Positions 6,554 to 13,748 of a stretch of 30,024 nt of DNA are shown piece by piece (position 1 is the first letter of the stretch; each line of letters starts with the position of its first letter). Below the pieces are notes generated by a model. It was not told the origin of the DNA, did not search any database, and worked only from the letters and a program-made list of their open reading frames with translations. The stretch is from Collinsella aerofaciens. GTDB taxonomy: Bacteria > Actinomycetota > Coriobacteriia > Coriobacteriales > Coriobacteriaceae. Location of the stretch: NCBI GenBank assembly GCA_008668235.1, contig RQCP01000052.1, positions 1 through 30,024 on the forward strand, given 5' to 3'. A program made the translations under genes and the position numbers.

Positions 6554-8254
6554 ATGCCAATGCTGCTGGATGAACCTCTTGGCCTTATTGTTGAGCGCCT
6601 TCGCAGGCGGGGGACTGATGACGCATCGGTAGAAGTTAAAGCCTGCACGAATAAATTGAGCGCAGACGTATGGGAGACAGTGAGCGCTTTTGCGAACACT
6701 GCGGGTGGGCTCATTATTTTGGGCCTGAACGAAGCCGAAGGATTTGTTCCTTCGGCTAACTTTGCTATCGATAGGGTGCGCGATCAGTTTGTTTCGGGTA
6801 TCGGAGACGGAGGCTCAGCGGCAGTGGTGACCCATGCGCCGCGGTACGAGCTTGATCGAGGCGAGGTCGACGGGCTCCAGGTGCTTCTGGTGCGCATCTT
6901 TGAACTTGAGCTTAAAGCGAAGCCTTGCTATGTCGGCGCGCGCGGCGTGCAGAACGGTAGCTACAAGCGCGTGGATGATAAAGATATCAAGATGTCACCC
7001 GCTGAGCTATATGAGCTGCAGAGTGCGTTGCTTCCGAGCGATGCAGACGGCACGGTGGTTTCGGAGGCAACGGTCGAGGATTTGGATCCAGATGTCGTGC
7101 GGTCTATTATCGCAAATCGCCGGCTGCAGACCCCGCGCGTTTTGCGCGGGGCCGATACGCTGGAAAAGCAGCTGGTCAGACTCAATATCACTACAAAGGA
7201 TGGTGCCGTGAAGCTCGCGGGGCTTCTGTCGGCGGGAATTTACCCCCAGCAGTTCTATCCCAAACTGATGATCGATGTCGCCGTTCATTCCGATGTGGAA
7301 AAATCTGCACCCGGGCAACCCCGGTTTATTGACCGCCAGTTGTGCGATGGCCCGATTCCGGCTTGCATCGAAGATGCCCTTGCCGCGATTGGACGAAACT
7401 TGCGCAAAGCGACGATAGTGCAAGGCGCTGGCAGAAGGGAGGATTGGGAAGTTCCCCAGGAGGTTTTGCGCGAGGCCTTGGCAAATGCCTGCATCCATCG
7501 AGAATATTCGCCCATGTTTGTGGGGCAGGCCGTGAGTGTCGATATCTATCCAGACAGAATAGAGATCAAAAACCCTGGCGGGCTTTGGGGCGGAAAGACG
7601 GTGGACAATCTTGCAGACGGGGAATCGCGCTGCCGAAACCCAAAGCTCATGAGCCTAATGGGGGCGACGCCGTTAGAGCATGCCGAGGGGGCCGTTGCGG
7701 AAAGCCAGGGATCTGGTATCCCGGCTATGATTCGCGAGATGGAGTCTCGTTCGCTTGGCAGGCCGAAATTTATCGTTAAGGCTGATTCGTTTACGGTGCT
7801 GCTTTCCCGGCACGGGGCGGAGCTTGCTGAAAACCGCACGGGGATTCAGAGCCATGTGGGCGCCGAGCTGACGGATCGCGAAGAAACATTGCTCATGTTT
7901 ATGCGGGAGCATGGGTGCGTATGCGATGTTCAAAAAATACGAGAGGCCCTGAAGTGGGATTCGGATGACATTCGTCTGATCTGCGGGGACCTTGTCGATA
8001 AACATGTCCTGTCAAAATGTGGCAAAGACACGTTTGAGATTATCGATATGAGCAGAGAACCGTCAGCTTCGACAGCGGATAGGATCCTGGAGGCTCTCAG
8101 CGCCGAAGTGGATATGACGGCGCGAGAAATAGCGGTTGCATCGGGGGTCAAAATTTCGTCCGTCCGCTACCATCTGCCAAAAATGGCGGATAAAGGGCTC
8201 ATCGAAGTAATGGGTTCATCGACGAGCCGCAACCGCCGCTATCGGAAGAAGTAG
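6554..8254 (+). CDS. Schlafen/AlbA-type ATP-binding HTH regulator
   Basis: A 566-residue protein of the type described as a predicted transcriptional regulator with a Schlafen-like AlbA_2 domain (COG2865-like). Residues about 20-130 hold the AlbA_2 domain (SVEVKACTN, VSAFANTAGGLIILGL). Residues about 295-395 hold a GHKL-type ATPase domain: EVLREALANACIHREYS, DRIEIKNPGGLWGG, CRNPKL and SQGSGI. The C-terminus carries two winged-helix-like segments (about 425-480 and 505-566; MTAREIAVASGVKISSVRYHLPKMADKGLI). ATG 6554 is used; the purine-rich GAGAGACGGA before it overlaps the last operator box. The gene is alone and bracketed by two direct repeat copies. Relatives are often linked to stress or defence genes, but no such partner is adjacent, so the regulon may be only itself. 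Confidence 0.85.
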   Translation: MPMLLDEPLGLIVERLRRRGTDDASVEVKACTNKLSADVWETVSAFANTAGGLIILGLNEAEGFVPSANFAIDRVRDQFVSGIGDGGSAAVVTHAPRYELDRGEVDGLQVLLVRIFELELKAKPCYVGARGVQNGSYKRVDDKDIKMSPAELYELQSALLPSDADGTVVSEATVEDLDPDVVRSIIANRRLQTPRVLRGADTLEKQLVRLNITTKDGAVKLAGLLSAGIYPQQFYPKLMIDVAVHSDVEKSAPGQPRFIDRQLCDGPIPACIEDALAAIGRNLRKATIVQGAGRREDWEVPQEVLREALANACIHREYSPMFVGQAVSVDIYPDRIEIKNPGGLWGGKTVDNLADGESRCRNPKLMSLMGATPLEHAEGAVAESQGSGIPAMIREMESRSLGRPKFIVKADSFTVLLSRHGAELAENRTGIQSHVGAELTDREETLLMFMREHGCVCDVQKIREALKWDSDDIRLICGDLVDKHVLSKCGKDTFEIIDMSREPSASTADRILEALSAEVDMTAREIAVASGVKISSVRYHLPKMADKGLIEVMGSSTSRNRRYRKK

Positions 8255-8325
8255 ATGCAGCCGAGTCGCCCCTCTTGTGTCTCTCGAAGTTAGATGGGTG
8301 CTAGGGGGGCGACTGCCTCGCGATA

Positions 8326-8375
8326 TTTCCCCAGATAAAACCTGCCAAAACAAACCTGTCCCTTTTTGGCAGGTC
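8326..8375 (+). repeat. REP-like palindromic repeat, copy 2
   Basis: Same unit and orientation as the copy at 6301: TTTCCCCAGATAAAACCTGCC followed by the palindrome and the CCTGTCCC core, ending GGCAGGTC. With the first copy it brackets the AlbA-HTH gene as a direct repeat about 2 kb apart. Confidence 0.85.
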
Positions 8376-8410
8376 AGTTAACGCAGTGCAGGTTGAGCAT
8401 ATGCGAGCGA

Positions 8411-8510
8411 GCGGGCTCCGGGTGCGGCAAGGTGACGTGAAACAAGCGGGCGCTGACCTTTTGGTCGCGCCCGTGAAGTTGAACGTCAGATTGCCGTGCC
8501 CGGAGCCCGT
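8411..8510. other. Compound hairpin of about 100 nt
   Basis: The outer arms 8411-8438 and 8483-8510 pair over about 26 positions (GGGCTCCGGG with CCCGGAGCCC, GCGGCAA or its wobble partner, then TGACGT with ACGTCA). Two differences between arms are G-T pairs that would still pair as RNA, and one is a 2-nt mismatch. Inside sits a second stem: CGGGCGC (8447-8453) with GCGCCCG (8467-8473), a bulged T, then GACC-TTTT-GGTC. It lies between convergent genes. An open frame on the plus strand crosses it but is the antisense shadow of larE. Confidence 0.6.
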
Positions 8511-8523
8511 GCAGCGCCGAGCA

Positions 8524-8550
8524 GTTGCGCCGTTTGTAAAACGGCGCAAC
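8524..8550. terminator. Perfect palindrome abutting the larE stop codon
   Basis: GTTGCGCCGTTT-GTA-AAACGGCGCAAC gives a 12-bp perfect stem with a 3-nt loop, ending at the base before the minus-strand stop of larE. There is no clean T-run on either side, so termination or transcript 3'-end protection is inferred. Confidence 0.5.
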
Positions 8551-9429
8551 CTACAGGTTCATGTTGCCGTGGATGTAGGGGGTGACCTCAGGGGAGATAT
8601 GGTCGCAGCCCAGCTCGCGCAGCGCGGACTCGATAACGGCGGGCAGCGGGGTCTTGCCCTTGTCGTCGATGGCGGCACCGCCGAGGGCGGCAATCTTGGC
8701 AACATCTGCGGGTGCGGCCTCGATATGCATGCAGCCGCTGATCAAGCGCGCGCGTACCTGTGCCAGATCAAGATCGTGCAGGTAATCCTCGCAGGTGCGG
8801 ATCAAATCGACCTTCTCGCGCGTAAGCTCCTCGCCCGTGGGGACGCGCGTGGCAAGACATGCTCCCGCCGGCAGGTTCCAAACGGGATAGCCCCATGCGT
8901 GCAGCAGCTCGCGCTCTTCGTCCTTGGTAAAGCCGACCTCCATGAGAGGGGAGCGTACGCCGAGCTCTTCTGCCGCGCGCATGCCAGGGCGGTAGTCACC
9001 GCGATCGCTTGCATTGCTGCCATCGATGACGGTGGGAAAGCCGAGCGACTTGGCGTGGTTGACGATGGCGGTAAAGCCGGCGTGCTTGCAGTGGTAGCAG
9101 CGATTAGCGTCGTTACAGGCTACCTGGGGGAGCTGCAGCTGATCGACCGAAAGATTGAGCACGGGGAGCTTAAAATGCGGTCCCTCATTGGCCTGTCCAT
9201 CAACGGATCGCTCAAACGAGGTCTGTTCGGGCGTGCCGATGAGCGGCGTGGTGAGATGGACGAGGAGGGTATTGGTAGGCATGATGCGGGCGCAGACCGC
9301 GGCCAAAAAGCTGCTGTCGACACCACCGGAAAAGCCGATGGCGACGCGTCCGTATGCCAAAAGCAGCTGCTCGAGTGCTGCGAGTTTGTCCTGAAGCTCC
9401 TCTGCGGGTGCGGCGGTGTCTGAAAGCAT
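8551..9429 (-). CDS. larE: ATP-dependent sacrificial sulfur transferase LarE
   Basis: LarE donates sulfur from its own cysteine to build the nickel-pincer nucleotide cofactor of lactate racemase and related LarA enzymes. The 292-residue product shows the PP-loop SGGVDSS (34-40) for ATP, the conserved NRCYHCK (109-115), DGSNASDRGDYRPGMRAA, and the key Cys191 in LPAGACLATRVP, the position of the sacrificial cysteine in the Lactobacillus enzyme. ATG 9429 is preceded by AAGGAA. A promoter reading TATGAC-17-TATAGT (minus strand, 9464-9492) lies upstream. larA, larB and larC are not in the window, so the partners must be elsewhere or this copy serves another sulfur-insertion reaction. Confidence 0.9.
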   Translation of the reverse strand: MLSDTAAPAEELQDKLAALEQLLLAYGRVAIGFSGGVDSSFLAAVCARIMPTNTLLVHLTTPLIGTPEQTSFERSVDGQANEGPHFKLPVLNLSVDQLQLPQVACNDANRCYHCKHAGFTAIVNHAKSLGFPTVIDGSNASDRGDYRPGMRAAEELGVRSPLMEVGFTKDEERELLHAWGYPVWNLPAGACLATRVPTGEELTREKVDLIRTCEDYLHDLDLAQVRARLISGCMHIEAAPADVAKIAALGGAAIDDKGKTPLPAVIESALRELGCDHISPEVTPYIHGNMNL

Positions 9430-9463
9430 GAAAGTTCCTTACAGTTATTAAAGCTCGGATGAA

Positions 9464-9492
9464 ACTATAATCCCACCGAGCTGCTTGTCATA
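9464..9492 (-). promoter_or_regulatory. Candidate larE promoter
   Basis: On the minus strand a -35-like TATGAC (9487-9492) and a -10 TATAGT (9464-9469) are separated by 17 bases, about 35 nt ahead of the larE start. The -10 is good, the -35 weak. Confidence 0.4.
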
Positions 9493-9597
9493 AGACTTCC
9501 AGCTATGTAACGAAAGTGCAATATGCTATATACGTTATATACAAGCTTGTAAAGTGCGGTAGAGTGGCAGTAATGCAATCCGGCGAGGGGGACCGAT

Positions 9598-10248
9598 ATG
9601 ATCAAGGCTGTTATTTTTGACATGGATGGAACGCTGGTCGATACCGAGCGTTTGGGGATTAGGGCCTGGAAGGCAGGCGCCGCTGAGCTGGGGCTCGCGA
9701 TTGATGATGCGCTGATCCATCAGTTTATCGGTCGCACGCTACCCGATGTCATGGACATCCTCGATAAGCATTACGGCAGCCACGAGACCGCCGAGGCGAT
9801 CTATCGTCGCCACAAGGAGATTCGCGACGAGATGGTCAAGACCGATCTGGAGCTTAAGGCCGGCGCTGCCGAGTGCATAGACGAGCTGTTGGCTGCGGGC
9901 TATCACGTAGGCCTTGCAACGTCATCGCGCCATGTTACCGCCGAGCGCAACCTTAAAGCATTCGGTCTCTTTGACAAGTTTGAGACCGTGACCTGCGGCG
10001 AGGACGTCGTGCACGGCAAGCCCGACCCCGAGATGTATCTGCTCGCCTGCGAGCGCGCGGGCTTTGCTCCCGAGGAATGTGCCGTGGTCGAGGATTCGCG
10101 CAACGGCTGCGTCTCGGGCATCACGGCCGGCTGTCATGTCTTTGCCGTCCCCGACATCGTGCCGCTGCCGCAGGACGTGGTGGATGGCTGCGAGGCCGTT
10201 CTCGATACGTTGTTCGACCTGGCGGCGGCAGTCAAGGCCGTGCGCTAG
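9598..10248 (+). CDS. HAD-superfamily hydrolase (beta-phosphoglucomutase/phosphatase-like)
   Basis: A 216-residue cytoplasmic hydrolase of the haloacid dehalogenase superfamily with a helical cap. Motif I is FDMDGTLVDTE with Asp8 as nucleophile and Asp10 as acid/base, motif II is the threonine/serine in LATSSRH, motif III the lysine in HGKPDPEMY, and motif IV VVEDSRNG for magnesium. ATG 9598 follows GAGGGGG. The sequence is of the PgmB/Gph type; the substrate (a sugar phosphate, phosphoglycolate or nucleotide) cannot be read from the sequence. A 19-bp stem terminator follows. It appears monocistronic. Confidence 0.88.
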   Translation: MIKAVIFDMDGTLVDTERLGIRAWKAGAAELGLAIDDALIHQFIGRTLPDVMDILDKHYGSHETAEAIYRRHKEIRDEMVKTDLELKAGAAECIDELLAAGYHVGLATSSRHVTAERNLKAFGLFDKFETVTCGEDVVHGKPDPEMYLLACERAGFAPEECAVVEDSRNGCVSGITAGCHVFAVPDIVPLPQDVVDGCEAVLDTLFDLAAAVKAVR

Positions 10249-10288
10249 ACAATTGCGGTGTTGAAACGAGCAATTGCCCACGTTTGAG

Positions 10289-10334
10289 CTTAAGCAAAAG
10301 GGGCCCGGCAATGGTCGGGCCCCTTTTGCTTAAG
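10289..10334. terminator. Bidirectional terminator between HAD hydrolase and lacI-type gene
   Basis: A perfect 19-bp stem (arms 10289-10307 and 10316-10334, CTTAAGCAAAAGGGGCCCG and its complement) with an 8-nt loop. A-rich and T-rich ends in the stem let it serve both convergent genes. Confidence 0.9.
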
Positions 10335-10361
10335 CGGCGACACAGCATACTTACGGGCGTG

Positions 10362-11474
10362 CTATAGATACGCACCGAGGTTGATGGCCGTGGCGTCGGT
10401 CTGGGTGCTTGCCTGGGTGCTGGCGCGCTCCAGTAGGAACGGACGTACCAGTTCTTGGCGGTTGATATCCTCGGCGGCGGTGACTGCGGTGACGGTGCGC
10501 GCTGCAGAGCCGACGCGGATATGCTTGGTCTTTGCCGGGGCCTTGTTCTCGATTTGCTCCATCAGCAATTGGACACCCTTGCGGCCAATCTCGTAGCCCG
10601 GGGGCGCTACCGTGGTCAGTGGGACCGACCCGCTCCAAGCGAGTGGGTTGCCATCGCAGCCTGCTACGCGTACTTGCCTGGGGACAGAGATGCTCTTGTC
10701 GACCAGTGCCGAAACGACACCCGAGGCCAGCACGTCGGTTAGACCGACGACAAAATCGGGGCGTTCGTCGGCGGGACGCTCGGCGATTTGGTTGCCGATA
10801 CCATAGCCGTCGGCCGCCGTGTTCCACTCGCCGGCGTCAATGACTTCGATCTTGATGTCGGGATGTAGGGCGAGCGCCTTATGAATGCCAAGGACGCGCA
10901 GGGTGAGTTGCATAAATGCTGCTCGGCCGACGACGACAATATGGTGCGCGCCGCGGGCGATGGCGAGTTCGGCAATGATGCGACCCTGGGCCTCGTTGTC
11001 GGCCGCTACGTAGTAGCCGGGCTCGGAGCAATGGATGTCCAGATGGACGATCGGCACGGGCATCTTGGTCATGGCGGGGTGCCAGTCGGGGGATGCCATG
11101 GGCTGAACCATGACGCCGGACATCTGGGTGCCCATAAAGTAGCGCAGGTAATGGTCCTCGAGAATATCGTCGTTATCGGCGTTGGCGATGAGCAGGTCGT
11201 AGCCGTGCTTGCGGGCCTCGTTGTGGGCGCCGCTGGCGATTTGGAGTGAAAAGCCGTGGTCGAGACGGGGGAGCACCAGGCCAAAGGACTTGGTGGCGCC
11301 GCCCGCGAGCTGACGAGCGCTTTGGTTGGGCAGGTAGCCCAGTCGATTGATGGTTTCGTTAATGAGCTTGAGGGTCTCGGGACGCAACTTTTCGGGATGG
11401 TTGAGCGCGTTGGAAACCGTGCCCAACGAAACCCCGGCTTCGCGCGCGACGTCGCTGATTTTAACCTTTGCCAT
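10362..11474 (-). CDS. LacI-family transcriptional regulator
   Basis: A 370-residue repressor-type protein. The N-terminal HTH is clear (KISDVAREAGVSLGTVSNALNHPEKLRPETL, residues about 4-35), followed by the hinge helix NQSARQLAGG and a periplasmic-binding-type effector domain (SFGLVLPRLDHGFSLQIASGAHNEA ... GCDGNPLAWSGSVPLTTVAPPGYEIGRKGVQLLMEQIE). The start ATG 11474 has AAGGGG upstream; longer readings run into the repeat at 11524 and are rejected. The last ~25 residues are Ser/Thr/Gln/Ala-rich and probably disordered. No sugar-catabolic operon is adjacent. It is divergent from glmS, so a link to amino-sugar metabolism is possible but unproven. Confidence 0.9.
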   Translation of the reverse strand: MAKVKISDVAREAGVSLGTVSNALNHPEKLRPETLKLINETINRLGYLPNQSARQLAGGATKSFGLVLPRLDHGFSLQIASGAHNEARKHGYDLLIANADNDDILEDHYLRYFMGTQMSGVMVQPMASPDWHPAMTKMPVPIVHLDIHCSEPGYYVAADNEAQGRIIAELAIARGAHHIVVVGRAAFMQLTLRVLGIHKALALHPDIKIEVIDAGEWNTAADGYGIGNQIAERPADERPDFVVGLTDVLASGVVSALVDKSISVPRQVRVAGCDGNPLAWSGSVPLTTVAPPGYEIGRKGVQLLMEQIENKAPAKTKHIRVGSAARTVTAVTAAEDINRQELVRPFLLERASTQASTQTDATAINLGAYL

Positions 11475-11523
11475 AGCGGCCCCTTTGATGCGTTTCAAGT
11501 ACAAGCCAGATTGTAGCATCCTA

Positions 11524-11577
11524 AACCTACCAAAAAGGGACAGGTTTATTTTGGCAGGTTTATCTGGGGAAACGCCG
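11524..11577 (-). repeat. REP-like palindromic repeat, copy 3 (inverted)
   Basis: Reads as the reverse complement of the copy at 6301, including the flank GGTTTATCTGGGGAAACG. One arm carries a G-to-A change (ACCTACC for ACCTGCC), so its stem has a mismatch. It lies in the divergent region between the lacI-type gene and glmS. Confidence 0.85.
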
Positions 11578-11591
11578 TTGCCAGCGCGACT

Positions 11592-11622
11592 GCCACGAAG
11601 GGGACAGGTACCTTTGTGGTGG
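11592..11622. repeat. Degenerate GGGGACAGG palindrome
   Basis: CCACGAAGG (11593-11601) pairs with CCTTTGTGG (11611-11619) around a GGACAGGTA loop. The arms differ from the main repeat family but the GGGGACAGG core is shared, and it sits 15 nt from copy 3. Confidence 0.55.
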
Positions 11623-11651
11623 TTTGGACCGGCTGGACGTGTGTGCATCGG

Positions 11652-11711
11652 GTGGTATCTAAGTTGAGATACCACTTCTGGTATATCAGCTTGTGCTTGC
11701 GTGAGTACAAT
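11652..11711 (+). promoter_or_regulatory. glmS promoter with overlapping inverted-repeat operator
   Basis: GTGGTATCT (11652-11660) pairs with AGATACCAC (11667-11675), and ATACCA (11669-11674) is again matched by TGGTAT (11679-11684), so two overlapping palindromes share one half-site. A -10-like TACAAT follows at 11706-11711. TGGTAT/ATACCA half-sites resemble those used by GntR/HutC-type amino-sugar regulators; the assignment is inference. Confidence 0.5.
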
Positions 11712-11785
11712 ACTCGAACGTTATACGTCTCAGCGCCCCTTGTGCGTGGACGTCTTGCAGTCACGCGAACGAAGGGATTTATCCT

Positions 11786-13633
11786 ATGTGCGGAATTGTC
11801 GGCTACACCGGCTCTGATATTGCAAAGAACATCCTGGTTACGGGCCTCAAGCGTATGGAGTATCGCGGCTATGACTCCTCGGGCGTCGCGCTCGAGGTGG
11901 ACGAGGGCGCCGCGGCGCACCTCGACGTCATCCGCCGCGTGGGCAAGGTCGCGGGCCTGGAGAGCGAGCTTTCCAACATCGACAGCGACGCTACCTGCGG
12001 TATCGGCCATACCCGTTGGGCCACTCACGGCAAGCCCTCCGTCGTTAACGCTCACCCCCACACCAGCTGCGACGGTCGTATCGCCATCGTCCACAACGGC
12101 ATCATCGAGAACTTCGCCGAGCTGCGCGAAGAGCTGGAGGGCCGCGGCCATCACTTTAAGAGCGAGACCGATACCGAGGTCTTCGCGCATCTGATCGAAG
12201 AGGCTTATGCCGAGACGCACGACCTGATGGCCTCCGTGCGCGAGGCTTGCGCCCACGTGGTCGGTGCCTATGGTCTGGCCGTCGTGTGCGCTGACGAGCC
12301 CGGCGTGATCGCCGTGGCCCGCAAGGATTCCCCGATCGTGGTCGGCGCGGGCGAGACCGGCGCCTATGTCGCCTCCGACGTCATCGCGCTCATCGACGCC
12401 ACCCGCGATGTCGTGGTGCTCGAGGACGGTCAGTTTGCCAAGCTTACGCCCGCAGGCGTCGAGTACACCGACGAGGCCGGCAACGTTATCGAGCCCAAGG
12501 TCACCCACATCGACTGGGACCTGGACATGGCAGAAAAGGGCGGTTATCCCGACTTTATGCTCAAGGAGATCCACGAGCAGCCGCGCGTCGTGCGCGACAC
12601 GCTGGTGGGCCGCATGACGCCGGCCGGCGAGCTCGACATCGACGAGCTGGGCCTTTCGCTCGAGGAGCTCAACGACATCGACCGCGTCTACGTGATCGCT
12701 TGCGGCACCAGCTATCACGCTGGCCTCATTGCCAAGAATCTCATTGAGGGCTGGGCTCGCATCCCCACCGAGGTGGAGGCGGCCAGCGAGTTCCGTTATC
12801 GCAACCCCATCATTACGCCGACGACGCTTGTCGTTGCCGTGTCCCAGTCGGGCGAGACGGCCGATACCCTTGCCGCCATTCGCGATGCGCGCATCAAGGG
12901 TGCCAAGGTCTTCGGCATCACCAACGTGGTGGGCAGCCCCGTGGCGCGTGAGAGCGACGGCGTCATCTACACCAAGGCCAACAAGGAGATCGCGGTCGCC
13001 TCGACCAAGAGCTTCATCGGCCAGGTCGTGAGCCTTACGCTTTTGGCTCTGCTGCTGGCGCAGGTCAAGTACCGCTTGACCACCAAGCAGGCGCGCATGC
13101 TGTTCCGCGAGCTTTCCGATACGGCCGAGCAGATCCAGTGGATTTTGGATACCCAAACCGAGGCCGTGCATGAGGCCGCCCTGCTGTGCAAGGACGCGCA
13201 GTCGGCGCTGTTCGTGGGCCGTGGCATGGGTGCCGCTATTTCCTACGAGGGCGCGCTCAAGCTCAAAGAGGTCAGCTACCTGCACGCCGAGGCCTACGCC
13301 GCCGGTGAGATGAAGCACGGCCCCATCGCGCTGATCGACCCGGGCTTCCCTGTCATCGCCGTGGCCACCAAGAGTGCCACCTACGACAAGACCGTGTCGA
13401 ACCTCATGGAGTGCAAGGCGCGCGGCGCCAAGGTCATCGTCGTTGCCACCGAGGGCGACGAGGAGATCAACAAGATCGCCGACTGCATTATCCGCGTGCC
13501 AGCAGTCCGCGACGTGTTCAGCCCCATCACGGCGAGCGTCCCGCTGCAGCTGCTCGCCCGCGAGGTCGCCATCCTGCGCGGCTGCGACGTCGACCACCCC
13601 CGAAACCTGGCGAAAAGCGTCACGGTCGAGTAG
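11786..13633 (+). CDS. glmS: Glutamine-fructose-6-phosphate aminotransferase (isomerizing)
   Basis: Makes glucosamine-6-phosphate from fructose-6-phosphate and glutamine, the first committed step to UDP-GlcNAc for peptidoglycan. The 615-residue length is normal. The N-terminal Ntn glutaminase domain begins MCGIVGYTG, with Cys2 becoming the catalytic N-terminal nucleophile, and contains MEYRGYDSSGVA and TRWATHGKPS. Two SIS sugar-isomerase domains follow (CGTSYHAGL, SQSGETADTLAA, and GRGMGAAISYEGALKLKEVSYLHAEAYAAGEMKHGP), and the end DHPRNLAKSVTVE is the conserved C-terminal loop. ATG 11786 follows AAGGGA. I see no glmS ribozyme in the leader (under 80 nt from the likely start site). A terminator follows. 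Confidence 0.97.
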   Translation: MCGIVGYTGSDIAKNILVTGLKRMEYRGYDSSGVALEVDEGAAAHLDVIRRVGKVAGLESELSNIDSDATCGIGHTRWATHGKPSVVNAHPHTSCDGRIAIVHNGIIENFAELREELEGRGHHFKSETDTEVFAHLIEEAYAETHDLMASVREACAHVVGAYGLAVVCADEPGVIAVARKDSPIVVGAGETGAYVASDVIALIDATRDVVVLEDGQFAKLTPAGVEYTDEAGNVIEPKVTHIDWDLDMAEKGGYPDFMLKEIHEQPRVVRDTLVGRMTPAGELDIDELGLSLEELNDIDRVYVIACGTSYHAGLIAKNLIEGWARIPTEVEAASEFRYRNPIITPTTLVVAVSQSGETADTLAAIRDARIKGAKVFGITNVVGSPVARESDGVIYTKANKEIAVASTKSFIGQVVSLTLLALLLAQVKYRLTTKQARMLFRELSDTAEQIQWILDTQTEAVHEAALLCKDAQSALFVGRGMGAAISYEGALKLKEVSYLHAEAYAAGEMKHGPIALIDPGFPVIAVATKSATYDKTVSNLMECKARGAKVIVVATEGDEEINKIADCIIRVPAVRDVFSPITASVPLQLLAREVAILRGCDVDHPRNLAKSVTVE

Positions 13634-13656
13634 TTGGTTCCGCCGTTCTAGCGACT

Positions 13657-13692
13657 AAGGCCCGGCTCCGCATCAAGACGGAGCCGGGCCTT
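13657..13692 (+). terminator. Terminator after glmS
   Basis: AAGGCCCGGCTCCG pairs with CGGAGCCGGGCCTT (14 bp, 8-nt loop), followed by a short T-containing tail TTGTTG. The stem is strong and the T-run weak. Confidence 0.8.
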
Positions 13693-13705
13693 GTTGCATT
13701 TGCTC

Positions 13706-13748
13706 GGATAAAACCTGCCAAAATAAACCTGTCCCTTTTTGGCAGGTT
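13706..13748 (+). repeat. REP-like palindromic repeat, copy 4
   Basis: GGATAAAACCTGCCAAAATAA, then the CCTGTCCC core and TTTTTGGCAGGTTA. The upstream TTTCCCCA part of the unit is lost. It overlaps the stop region of the minus-strand GntR gene. Confidence 0.85.

Noticed and set aside
8386..9423. 345-codon open frame on the plus strand opposite larE
   Set aside because: Antisense of a well-conserved gene. Its start lies beside the hairpin region without a ribosome site.
11712..11785. glmS ribozyme in the glmS leader
   Set aside because: The leader after the likely start site is under 80 nt and lacks the ribozyme core.
11546..13597. 683-codon open frame on the minus strand across glmS
   Set aside because: Antisense shadow of glmS; no ribosome site and a low-complexity translation.
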